DNA from: an uncultured Chloroflexota bacterium
GTDB taxonomy: Bacteria; Chloroflexota; Dehalococcoidia; Dehalococcoidales; RBG-16-60-22
Direction: 5' to 3'
Assembly: GCA_903915565.1 (NCBI GenBank)
Contig: CAIWTG010000083.1
Location: forward strand, 1 to 8,882
Length of the DNA: 8,882 nucleotides
A program made the translations under genes and the position numbers. Positions 1 to 6,001 of the stretch are shown here, piece after piece. The stretch's first letter is position 1; each line of letters begins with the position of its first letter. The notes below the pieces were generated by a model. That model did no database searches. It worked only from the letters and a program-made list of their open reading frames with translations, and was not told where the DNA came from.

Positions 1-5
1 CCGTC

Positions 6-35
6 ATTCCCGACCCGATCGGGAATCCATTTTTT
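6..35 (+). terminator. Hairpin plus T-run; possible terminator or dispersed palindrome
   Basis: ATTCCCGA (6-13) and TCGGGAAT (19-26) form a perfect 8-bp stem with a 5-base loop. Six T residues follow at 30-35, three bases after the stem. This could terminate a plus-strand gene lying left of the window. The ATTCCC...GGGAAT layout is also typical of short palindromes scattered through many bacterial genomes, so it may be a copy of a dispersed repeat instead. No coding sequence is seen to its left. Confidence 0.45.
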
Positions 36-62
36 GCTTTGATTGATTTTTAGGGTATTGAC

Positions 63-85
63 GTCCTTCCGGGTACCGGAAGGAC
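63..85. repeat. Perfect 10-bp inverted repeat
   Basis: GTCCTTCCGG (63-72) and CCGGAAGGAC (76-85) are exact reverse complements around a 3-base loop. The nearest T-run (96-100) starts 10 bases beyond the stem, so this is a poor intrinsic terminator for the plus strand. It lies 26 bases upstream of the -35 box of the fur promoter. It may be a second dispersed palindrome or an upstream regulatory site; the sequence does not decide. Confidence 0.5.
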
Positions 86-110
86 AAGAGAAGGATTTTT
101 ATCTCCCCCT

Positions 111-139
111 TTGACAACTCAACAACTATGCGTTAAAAT
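111..139 (+). promoter_or_regulatory. Strong sigma-70-type promoter of the fur-family gene
   Basis: The -35 box is TTGACA (111-116, perfect consensus) and the -10 box is TAAAAT (134-139), separated by exactly 17 bases. Transcription should start near 145-147, only a few bases before the ATG at 150. That predicts an essentially leaderless mRNA, in keeping with the absence of a Shine-Dalgarno sequence. The first copy of the 25-base repeat begins at the last base of the -10 box. Confidence 0.8.
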
Positions 140-163
140 GTAGATGTAAATGCCAAGCATTAG
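139..163 (+). promoter_or_regulatory. Putative metal-regulator operator, copy 1
   Basis: This 25-base sequence matches 621-645 at 23 of 25 positions; the shared core includes AAATGCCAAGCA. Inside it, AATGC (149-153) and GCATT (157-161) form a 5-bp inverted repeat around CAA. It covers the expected transcription start and the start codon of the fur-family gene, a suitable place for autorepression. That the bound protein is the adjacent Fur-family regulator is inference. The motif does not look like the classical E. coli Fur box. Confidence 0.6.
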
Positions 164-608
164 CAACAAGCCAGACAAACTCGACTCTTTGTCCGTAGAC
201 CGCAAGACGCTTAAAGCCACCGGCTTAAGAGCTACTGACCAGCGCGCCGTGATACTGGATATTATCCTGCAGGGCGGCGGCCACTTGGATGCTGACGAGG
301 TCTATCGCCGGGCGCGCCAGAAGCATCCCCTCATTAGCCTTTCTACGGTCTACCGTGCTTTGCGTTCTTTTAAGAACCACGACCTTGTCGAGGAAATGCA
401 TTTCGACGAAGAACATCACCATTATGAAGCCAAGTCGAACAAAGAACATCATCACTTGGTGTGTCTTAAATGCGGCAAAGTCACGGAATTTCAATCCTCC
501 ATCTCCGGGTATATCAAGAAAAACGTTCCGCAGGCTAAGGACTTTGAAATCGTCGGGACGGAAGTCCGCCTGACTGGTTATTGCCCCGAATGCCGCGCTA
601 AACAATAA
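150..608 (+). CDS. Fur-family metal-responsive transcriptional regulator
   Basis: A 152-residue DNA-binding repressor of the Fur superfamily, close to the usual family length. The winged-helix region spans about residues 20-85, with the recognition helix around ISLSTVYRAL (62-71). Metal-site candidates are H45, the H89-H90-H91-Y-E93 run, the H100-H101-H102 run and E113. C105-x-x-C108 and C145-x-x-C148 form the structural zinc site. The position matching Bacillus PerR Asp104 is Glu (E113), which is typical of iron-type Fur rather than peroxide-sensing PerR; this alignment was made by eye. The ATG at 150 is chosen because it lies just after a strong promoter. It has no Shine-Dalgarno site and no later in-frame ATG before the DNA-binding region. 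A TTG farther in is the only rival I noted. The gene precedes an NRAMP transporter by 51 bases and both carry the same repeat, so iron or manganese homeostasis is likely. Zinc or another metal cannot be excluded. Confidence 0.92.
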   Translation: MPSISNKPDKLDSLSVDRKTLKATGLRATDQRAVILDIILQGGGHLDADEVYRRARQKHPLISLSTVYRALRSFKNHDLVEEMHFDEEHHHYEAKSNKEHHHLVCLKCGKVTEFQSSISGYIKKNVPQAKDFEIVGTEVRLTGYCPECRAKQ

Positions 609-620
609 TATTTTTATTCG

Positions 621-645
621 TGTAGATGCAAATGCCAAGCAATAG
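621..645 (+). promoter_or_regulatory. Putative metal-regulator operator, copy 2
   Basis: This is the second copy of the element at 139-163, with two mismatches. It lies 15 bases upstream of the NRAMP ATG. Its internal palindrome is slightly imperfect: AATGC (631-635), CAA, GCAAT (639-643). A weak -10-like TAGTAT (643-648) overlaps its right end, so a bound repressor could block a promoter for the transporter alone. I could not find a convincing -35 box for such a promoter. Confidence 0.6.
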
Positions 646-659
646 TATGTGATTTTCGC

Positions 660-1829
660 ATGAACAAATTCAAAACGCTGCTTAAAACATGGGGGCCAGC
701 CTGGCTGGTCATGATTGCCGATGTCGATGCCGCCAGCACTATCACGGCGGCAGAAAGCGGCGCCAGGTACGGCACTAAGCTTATCTGGTTCCTGCTGTTA
801 CTGACTATTCCGCTTTATGTTATCCAGGAAGTCGCCGGCAGGGTAGGGGCGGTGACCTGTAAGGGTTTGGGGGAATTAATCAAAGAAAATTATAGTCGGC
901 GTACTGCTTTATTTGCGGCGGTGCCCATGGCGTTGGTCGATATTATCAGCTACATGATTGAATATACGGGCATCGCTATCGGCTTTGAAATTTTCGGCGT
1001 TCCGCCTTATATTTCCGTTCCCCTTATTTTTATTATTCACCTTATTTTGGTTTACAAAAAACAGTATGCCCAAGCGGAACGGCCTTTGCTGGTTATTTCT
1101 ATTTTCTTCGCCATTGCTTGGATTGCAGCAGCATTCTTGACCATGCGTCGGGGCATTGAATTTACGCCTTTTTATTTCTCCAACTCGTCTGACTTTATTT
1201 TCCTGCTGGCCGCCAATGTCGGTGCCGTGATAATGCCCTTTATGCTTTTCTATCAGGCCTCGGCGACAGCAGAAAAGTGTATCACCTCGAAGAGCCTTTG
1301 GGCCGTAAGGTTGGAGACCGGTATCGGCGCTATTGTTTCGGAGTTGATTATGGTGGCGATTATGCTGGCTACTGTCGGCGTCAGTTCCGGCTCGCTTGAT
1401 TTTGCCGACCCCAAGATACTGGCGCAGGGGCTTTCTTCGGTGTCCGGGAGTTTCGCCCCGTATTTGTTCGGTATCGGACTGATTGCGGCGTCGTTTATTG
1501 CTTTGATAGTTATTTCAATGGGCAGCTCCTGGGGAGTTGTTGAAGCTTTAGGGTGGGGCAGGAAAAACTGGTTCAAAGTATATTTAGTCGAATCTATACC
1601 GGCGTTGGTTGTCGCCCTGCTTCCCATAAATCTTGTTAGTTTGGCTCTTAATTTGATGGTCCTGCAGATACTCGTGTTAATCGGCCCCGCCGTAATACTG
1701 GGCTTGATAGCCTCCAACAAAAAGCTGATGGGTGACAATGTTTCGGGCACCTTTAATAAAATTGTCTATTGGACTTTTCTCGCGCTGATAGTCGGTACTG
1801 GCATTGTCAGCCTGGTCTACATGATTTAG
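660..1829 (+). CDS. NRAMP-family divalent metal transporter (divergent motifs)
   Basis: A 389-residue polytopic membrane protein of the NRAMP/SLC11 family, expected to carry divalent metal ions across the cytoplasmic membrane. The N-terminal helix has the family pattern GPAWLVMIAD (12-21), followed by SGARYG (33-38), as in MntH. About eleven hydrophobic segments can be counted. Two signature motifs differ from Mn/Fe transporters. The helix-1 DPGN motif reads D23-A-A-S26, keeping the metal-binding Asp but replacing Asn. The helix-6 MPH motif reads M192-P-F194, keeping the metal-binding Met but losing the His linked to proton coupling. Substrate is therefore uncertain: manganese or iron is favoured by the Fur neighbour, and a divergent subgroup with other selectivity is possible. 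No Shine-Dalgarno sequence precedes the ATG at 660. The stop codon overlaps the 3' end of the convergent minus-strand gene by 4 bases. Confidence 0.88.
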   Translation: MNKFKTLLKTWGPAWLVMIADVDAASTITAAESGARYGTKLIWFLLLLTIPLYVIQEVAGRVGAVTCKGLGELIKENYSRRTALFAAVPMALVDIISYMIEYTGIAIGFEIFGVPPYISVPLIFIIHLILVYKKQYAQAERPLLVISIFFAIAWIAAAFLTMRRGIEFTPFYFSNSSDFIFLLAANVGAVIMPFMLFYQASATAEKCITSKSLWAVRLETGIGAIVSELIMVAIMLATVGVSSGSLDFADPKILAQGLSSVSGSFAPYLFGIGLIAASFIALIVISMGSSWGVVEALGWGRKNWFKVYLVESIPALVVALLPINLVSLALNLMVLQILVLIGPAVILGLIASNKKLMGDNVSGTFNKIVYWTFLALIVGTGIVSLVYMI

Positions 1830-2158
1830 CCCATAACTTTCATCTCTCTAAAGATGCTCTCCACCAGCGCCGAATCTTTGACCGTAAACCCGATTCTAAA
1901 GGCCGTATTCTTTAGGCTGACGTAATAGATACGGTTGCGGCTGGGTCGGCTGATGTCCAGCGGCAGCCAGACGTTACCCCCGCCCGTCCCCCAGATGCGC
2001 CATTGCCAGTTCCAAATGTCCGGTTTATATCCGTTTATGCTTTCAATGTCACTGATGGGCACGGTTTTCTTTATTCCCGGAAAGTAGTAGTTATGGAACA
2101 CGATGGCGTCGTGAGTGATGGTTATTAATCCGTCGGAATATAAAATATCGGTATCCAC
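1826..2158 (-). CDS. Small PH-like domain protein of unknown function
   Basis: A 110-residue soluble protein with no signal peptide or membrane segment. The beta-strand-rich pattern, with HDAIVFHNYYFPG (16-28), then WRIWGTG (53-59) and PLDISRP (66-72), resembles small bacterial PH-like-fold proteins that I recall as hypothetical in many phyla; this is recognition by eye. The start is GTG at 2158, one base after the stop of the flavodoxin gene, so translation is probably coupled. It is the third and last gene of the bicupin-flavodoxin operon. Its stop overlaps the NRAMP gene tail-to-tail by 4 bases. I cannot assign a biochemical role. Confidence 0.7.
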   Translation of the reverse strand: MDTDILYSDGLITITHDAIVFHNYYFPGIKKTVPISDIESINGYKPDIWNWQWRIWGTGGGNVWLPLDISRPSRNRIYYVSLKNTAFRIGFTVKDSALVESIFREMKVMG

Positions 2159-2159
2159 T

Positions 2160-2669
2160 TTATTTCTTTATTTCCTTGGCGACCTTTTTCGCCCAGGTGT
2201 TTATCATCTCCCAGTCTCTAAAGTCCCCCGTTTCTCCTCCCACCCGCTTGACTATCCACTTTTCCATGCCGCTCATCTTTTCAGGCAGCATGGTGCCGCC
2301 AAACACAACGATTTCCCGCGGATTTATTCTATCAATCATGGGTTTTAACGCGAGGGGGAATTTCCAGCCTTTCAATAGCTCTACCGGGTCGCCTTTGCCA
2401 AAAGGACCGGAGGAAAATATCCACACCGGCATGGCTGCCAGCGTTTTTTCGTTTTTCTGCAGGAACTTGGTTGTCGGCTTGTACCACTGCCCGATATATA
2501 CCGCACTCCCGATTATCACCGACTGGTAATCCGCCAGTTTATTTACTTTTTTCATCGGTACTACGTCAACGGTAATGCCTTCTTTTTTCAGCACCTCCCC
2601 GACCTTCTCCGCAATCTCCTGCGTCGCTCCGTACTTGGACGCGTAAGTTATTAAAACTATGTTAGCCAT
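2160..2669 (-). CDS. Flavodoxin-domain protein (HemG-like)
   Basis: A 169-residue FMN-binding electron carrier or oxidoreductase of the flavodoxin fold. The phosphate-binding loop is TYASKYGATQ (8-17). The second flavin-contacting loop is GSAVYIGQWY (54-63), and SSGPFGKGD (86-94) follows, as in HemG-type protoporphyrinogen oxidases and related flavodoxin-domain proteins. The start is set at 2669 (MANIV...) because GGGAG lies six bases upstream and the flavodoxin fold begins at once. A longer frame from 2714 would overlap the upstream bicupin and add no fold-related sequence. Heme genes are absent from the window, so a true HemG role is unsupported; general electron transfer or redox repair fits as well. 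It lies 10 bases after the bicupin stop and 1 base before the PH-like gene. Confidence 0.85.
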   Translation of the reverse strand: MANIVLITYASKYGATQEIAEKVGEVLKKEGITVDVVPMKKVNKLADYQSVIIGSAVYIGQWYKPTTKFLQKNEKTLAAMPVWIFSSGPFGKGDPVELLKGWKFPLALKPMIDRINPREIVVFGGTMLPEKMSGMEKWIVKRVGGETGDFRDWEMINTWAKKVAKEIKK

Positions 2670-2675
2670 TTTACT

Positions 2676-2680
2676 CTCCC
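2676..2680 (-). promoter_or_regulatory. Shine-Dalgarno site deciding the flavodoxin start
   Basis: GGGAG on the minus strand lies six bases before the ATG at 2669. Its first G is the last base of the bicupin stop codon, so the two genes are closely coupled. It supports 2669 over the longer upstream starts at 2714 and 2690. Confidence 0.75.
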
Positions 2681-3573
2681 TATTTATCATTCCCGAATGG
2701 GTGAATATCCGCAAATATCATCGGCCTCTCCAGCTTTACCACCCCGCCCGGCCAGTGGGGGACAAATGGGGGCGTCAGCACCGCCGTGCTCTTGGTGAAC
2801 TTGTGTTTTTCCTGCTCTTTACCCATGCAGATTTCAAATTCCCCGCCCAGGTCGCTCAGGTCGTAAGGATTAGTCCCCAGCAGGCACATAATCTGGGTAG
2901 TGGGGTGGGTGTGGGGCTTATCCGGGTCTGGCCCGATGCGGTAGGGGCCCCGCTTCATGCTTTCGTACAGCATGACAAAGTCGAAACCCACTTTATCCTT
3001 GGTGACGATGAAGGCTAAGTGCCCGCCCCCGTCGTCGCGGTTGGTGGGGCCGTAAATCCACGCCCCTTTACGGATAAATGACAGCGGCATGATGTATTTT
3101 TTCGTCGCCGACCGGAATCCGGCGATGGGCCCGTGCGCTTTATTGGTTAATACCGGTTTTTCGCTGTATTGTGGAGCTATCGAAATTTCGTAAAAAAACA
3201 GCGGACGCTGCATCATATTTATCGTCGCCGGGAAGTGCGGCGTGCCTTTAGGAATCGCCACGGCGGTAGTGGTGGTTATCATATGTGTTTCCAGTTCGTC
3301 CCCGATGCATATTTCCACCTCGGCGTTCAGGTCGCCGATGTCGTCCATGTTCGACCCCGCGAATACCAGCACCTGGTCGAAGTCGTGCACGTGCGGCGTA
3401 TGGGGAGCTTTGCCCATCTTCCCCGCCATTTGATAGACCCCGTACTTGACCGTTACGTCAAAGCCGAGCCATTTTTTATCCAGTTCCACCCCCTGCCGGA
3501 ATCCCCCCTCGTCGTATTCCTTCATCGGTATGGTCTTGATTAGTTTATCGTACTTCCTTACTGCTTTTGGCAT
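2680..3573 (-). CDS. Bicupin protein with exact internal duplication
   Basis: A 297-residue protein built of two cupin (double-stranded beta-helix) domains. Domain 1 has candidate metal ligands H61, H63, H97 and H113; domain 2 has H221, H223, H257 and H273, with Q67 and Q227 where many cupins have Glu. Each of these pairs is exactly 160 residues apart, and EVEICIG (85-91) matches EFEICMG (245-251). This shows an ancient duplication kept in register. The cupin signature PKGTPH (108-113) is clear in the first half and becomes PPFVPH (268-273) in the second. There is no signal peptide or membrane helix, so it is probably cytoplasmic. The ATG at 3573 has a strong AAGGAGG four bases upstream. It heads an operon with the flavodoxin and PH-like genes and diverges from queA. 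A metal-dependent dioxygenase, isomerase or ligand-binding role is possible, but the substrate is unknown. Confidence 0.8.
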   Translation of the reverse strand: MPKAVRKYDKLIKTIPMKEYDEGGFRQGVELDKKWLGFDVTVKYGVYQMAGKMGKAPHTPHVHDFDQVLVFAGSNMDDIGDLNAEVEICIGDELETHMITTTTAVAIPKGTPHFPATINMMQRPLFFYEISIAPQYSEKPVLTNKAHGPIAGFRSATKKYIMPLSFIRKGAWIYGPTNRDDGGGHLAFIVTKDKVGFDFVMLYESMKRGPYRIGPDPDKPHTHPTTQIMCLLGTNPYDLSDLGGEFEICMGKEQEKHKFTKSTAVLTPPFVPHWPGGVVKLERPMIFADIHPFGNDK

Positions 3574-3577
3574 AACG

Positions 3578-3584
3578 CCTCCTT
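3578..3584 (-). promoter_or_regulatory. Strong Shine-Dalgarno site of the bicupin gene
   Basis: A near-perfect AAGGAGG on the minus strand lies four bases before the ATG at 3573 and fixes that start. It contrasts with the plus-strand genes of this window, which lack such sites. Confidence 0.8.
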
Positions 3585-3595
3585 AATATCAGCAA

Positions 3596-3604
3596 ATTTT
3601 AACA
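3596..3604 (-). promoter_or_regulatory. Possible extended -10 promoter of the bicupin operon
   Basis: On the minus strand TGTTAAAAT (3604-3596) gives an extended -10 (TG, one base, TAAAAT). Transcription should start near 3589, leaving a leader of about 15 bases that contains the Shine-Dalgarno site. The -35 candidate TTCATT (3624-3619) is weak, which an extended -10 can tolerate. Confidence 0.5.
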
Positions 3605-3619
3605 TATCTGCTTTTAAAA

Positions 3620-3648
3620 ATGAAAACTGGTAAAATATATTGGATACT
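3620..3648 (+). promoter_or_regulatory. Weak candidate promoter of queA
   Basis: ATGAAA (3620-3625) and GATACT (3643-3648) are separated by 17 bases and match the consensus boxes at about four of six positions each. Transcription would begin at or just before the ATG at 3656, which would explain the missing Shine-Dalgarno site. TAAAAT (3631-3636) is a better -10 by sequence but has no good -35 partner. Confidence 0.35.
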
Positions 3649-3655
3649 AAACTCT

Positions 3656-4675
3656 ATGAAAACCAGCGACTTTGATTATACCCTGCCGGAAGGCTTTATC
3701 GCCCAGACCCCGGTTGAGCCCCGCGACCATTCGCGTTTGCTTGTACTGAATCGTCAGGACGGCTCCATGACCCACCGCCATTTCTACGATATTGTTGATT
3801 ACCTTAAACCCGGCGATGTCATGGTCTTTAACGATAGCCGCGTTATCCCCGCCCGGCTCAAGGGTAAAAGGGTTGGGAGTGGTGGAGCGGTGGAAATTCT
3901 GCTCCTCCGCCGCCTTGAGCCGAACGTCTGGAACGCTTTGGTTAAACCGGCGAAAAAACTTAACGTAGGGGCTGAAATTGCGATAAATGCCACCACCATT
4001 ACTGCCGTCGTTACCGAGGTCGGTGAGGAGGGCCAGCGGACGGTGCGCTTTAGCGACGAAGCGGGGCTTCTTACGGCCGGCGAGATGCCTTTGCCGCCCT
4101 ATATTCACGCCCATCTCGATAACCCTGACCGTTATCAGACTGTCTACGCGCGGATTCTGGGCAGCGCCGCCGCCCCGACGGCTGGATTGCACTTTACACC
4201 GGATTTGCTCGCCAGGATTGAAAGCAAGGGCGTGCGCTGTCTTTTTACCACCCTGCACGTTGGGCTGGATACCTTCCGTCCGATTACTGTTGACGACCCC
4301 CGGCAGCACATCATCTACCGCGAGTACGGCATCATTTCGCCGCCGGTGGCTTTAGAGCTGACGCAGGCTAAAAAAGAGGGACGCCGTATAATTTGTGTCG
4401 GCACAACCTCGGTCCGGCTTCTCGAGCAGGCTGCCTTAAAAAGTCCCCCTGAAGAGGTACAGCCTTTCAACGACTGGGTGAGTCTTTTTATTTTGCCGGG
4501 ACATCACTTCCGCCTGGCGGACGCTATGGTGACGAATTTCCACCTACCCAAATCCACCCTGCTGATGTTAGTATCGGCTTTCGCCGGCAAAGACCTGATT
4601 GATAAAGCCTACCGTGAGGCCATCGAACAGAAGTATCGTTTCTACAGCTTTGGCGACGCTATGCTGATTTTATAA
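3656..4675 (+). CDS. queA: tRNA preQ1(34) S-adenosylmethionine ribosyltransferase-isomerase
   Basis: QueA transfers and isomerises the ribosyl part of S-adenosylmethionine onto preQ1 at tRNA position 34, giving epoxyqueuosine in queuosine synthesis. The 339-residue protein is of normal family length and complete. It begins MKTSDFDYTLPE and contains AQTPVEPRDHSRLL (16-29), FNDSRVIPARL (58-68), APTAGLHFTPDLL (173-185), GTTSVRLLEQA (249-259), TNFHLPKSTLLMLVSAFAG (293-311) and YRFYSFGDAM (327-336), all QueA hallmarks. The ATG at 3656 is chosen because the family start motif begins there; an in-frame ATG at 3620 would add twelve unrelated residues and reach into the promoter region. Near residues 217-224, QHIIYREY has Tyr at 221 where I recall His in many QueA proteins. 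It stands alone with no other queuosine gene nearby. Its stop is separated by one base from the convergent GIDE-LemA gene. Confidence 0.95.
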   Translation: MKTSDFDYTLPEGFIAQTPVEPRDHSRLLVLNRQDGSMTHRHFYDIVDYLKPGDVMVFNDSRVIPARLKGKRVGSGGAVEILLLRRLEPNVWNALVKPAKKLNVGAEIAINATTITAVVTEVGEEGQRTVRFSDEAGLLTAGEMPLPPYIHAHLDNPDRYQTVYARILGSAAAPTAGLHFTPDLLARIESKGVRCLFTTLHVGLDTFRPITVDDPRQHIIYREYGIISPPVALELTQAKKEGRRIICVGTTSVRLLEQAALKSPPEEVQPFNDWVSLFILPGHHFRLADAMVTNFHLPKSTLLMLVSAFAGKDLIDKAYREAIEQKYRFYSFGDAMLIL

Positions 4676-4676
4676 C

Positions 4677-5987
4677 CTACGTCGAAAGTTTAACTTTAAC
4701 CGGTGCTCGTTCGAATTCCGCCGCCGACATTAGTTCCCTGTGACGCAAGCCCGCCACCGCCGCTAAAAAGTGGTCGGGGATTATCTCTAGCCTTGTGTTA
4801 TAAAAGGTCGCAATTTCGTTAAAATAGTCCCGCGCTAATGCGATGCGGTTCTCTGTGTCCGCCAGCGATTGCTGCAGCTTTAAGAATGATTGATTGGCTT
4901 TGAGTTCCGGATATTTTTCGCCGATAATCCGCAGCGCCGGCGCCATCCCTTTAAAGTCCGGCCCCTTTACCCCCACCGGGGTTGCTTCCAATTGTTGCCG
5001 CAACTCCGCTACCATCGTCTGTGTTTCTTTCTCGTGCTTGCTGTAGCCTTCCACCGCCTGGACCAGGTTGGGTATCAGGTCATTGCGGCGCTTTAGCTGC
5101 ACGTCCACCTCCGACCATCCCTGCTTGACGCGCTGGCTCAAGCCGATGAGCGAGTTATATGTCGTCCAGACCCAGATGAGTATCAGCGCCCCGATGTACC
5201 CCACCCCCATCCACAGCATCGGGTGCCAGTCCAGCGTTAAGCCATTATTAGCAATATACATTTCCCACGCCCCGCAACCCACGGCGATTAATAACCCCAG
5301 CACCACGAATACCCACCACCCGATGTTGTAGCCGCGGCTGATTTGTTTTTCCGTGCGGGTGGAAATAATGAACATTGATTCTTTTTTGTCCTTGGCAATC
5401 TCGGCGGCCACTACGTCTTCCCGCTCTCGCGATTGGCCCAGCACATACAGCATGACATGGAGCGGAATCGCGGTCTCATGAAAGCGCCGGTGCTGTGTTG
5501 AGTTGGGAATCGGCCCCGCCGGACATTTGCCGTAATACATTGGGTCGGCTGGGGTGATGGTTTTATTAAACGTATCGTTCCCGTGGAGGTTGGCGCCCTC
5601 CGGCACGATGCGTATAACGCCGGTATCGTCCTGCAGGTAGAAAGGCTGGCTTTCGCCGCCGCCCCCAACCTTCGTCCACCCCGTTTCCATGTGGGTTTCT
5701 ACGTGGGTGTGTCCCTTGCCGTCGCTTACGGTGCGGCTGACCATCCGCCGCCATTCTTCGTCCACCTGCCAGGTGTATTGCACGCACTTTATCCCCACCA
5801 GGTAGCTGGTGAAGGGCGACTCGCTTTCGGCGGTGCCTTTTAGTTCCGCCAGCCCGATGAATACGCCCCGCGTCTTTGACGTCGGCAGGTCGTCGATGAT
5901 TCGTTTGCGATAGTAATTAAAGCTGGCGGCTATCAGGCACCCCACCGCCAGCACCACCCCAACGATTATTGGTATTACAGGTGACAT
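4677..5987 (-). CDS. GIDE-domain/LemA-domain fusion membrane protein
   Basis: A 436-residue protein with two recognisable parts. Residues 4-22 form an N-terminal membrane helix. Residues 40-215 resemble the GIDE domain of eukaryotic MULAN/MAPL E3 ligases and their bacterial relatives, with GLAELKGTAESESPFTSYL (45-63) and DDTGVIRIVPEGA (120-132). No RING finger is present, so ubiquitin ligase activity is not implied. Two hydrophobic stretches (about 223-243 and 257-276) lead into a LemA domain (277-430) with NSLIGLSQRVKQGWSEVDVQ (278-297) and the family pattern KRRNDLIPNLVQAVEGYSKH (299-318). LemA proteins are membrane-anchored coiled-helix proteins of uncertain function. With three membrane segments, the two domains may sit on opposite faces of the membrane; this topology is inferred. 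The start at 5987 has GAAAGGA six bases upstream. The gene follows the small cupin by 14 bases and ends one base from queA. Confidence 0.82.
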   Translation of the reverse strand: MSPVIPIIVGVVLAVGCLIAASFNYYRKRIIDDLPTSKTRGVFIGLAELKGTAESESPFTSYLVGIKCVQYTWQVDEEWRRMVSRTVSDGKGHTHVETHMETGWTKVGGGGESQPFYLQDDTGVIRIVPEGANLHGNDTFNKTITPADPMYYGKCPAGPIPNSTQHRRFHETAIPLHVMLYVLGQSREREDVVAAEIAKDKKESMFIISTRTEKQISRGYNIGWWVFVVLGLLIAVGCGAWEMYIANNGLTLDWHPMLWMGVGYIGALILIWVWTTYNSLIGLSQRVKQGWSEVDVQLKRRNDLIPNLVQAVEGYSKHEKETQTMVAELRQQLEATPVGVKGPDFKGMAPALRIIGEKYPELKANQSFLKLQQSLADTENRIALARDYFNEIATFYNTRLEIIPDHFLAAVAGLRHRELMSAAEFERAPVKVKLST

Positions 5988-5993
5988 ATCCGT

Positions 5994-6000
5994 TCCTTTC
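5994..6000 (-). promoter_or_regulatory. Shine-Dalgarno site of the GIDE-LemA gene
   Basis: GAAAGGA on the minus strand lies six bases before the ATG at 5987, within the 14-base gap after the cupin stop. It supports the chosen start and co-transcription of the two genes. Confidence 0.7.
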
Positions 6001-6001
6001 G

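Noticed and set aside
604..618. AATAA...TTATT hairpin after the fur stop as a terminator
   Set aside because: The stem is only five A-T pairs and has no following T-run, so it is too weak to call.
225..638. Open frame antisense to the Fur-family gene
   Set aside because: It mirrors a convincing gene, shows no recognisable domain and has no sign of its own promoter or ribosome site.
1253..1750. Open frame antisense to the NRAMP gene
   Set aside because: Its composition is the reverse complement of membrane-helix codons and it has no domain features.
2670..2714. Upstream ATG extension of the flavodoxin gene
   Set aside because: It overlaps the end of the bicupin gene and adds residues outside the fold. 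The ATG at 2669 has its own Shine-Dalgarno site and begins the flavodoxin strand directly.
3620..3655. Twelve-codon N-terminal extension of QueA from the ATG at 3620
   Set aside because: The family start motif MKTSDFDY begins at 3656, and the extension lies in AT-rich promoter-like sequence.
3647..4309. Long open frame antisense to queA
   Set aside because: queA is unmistakable on the plus strand; this frame is a shadow caused by codon bias.
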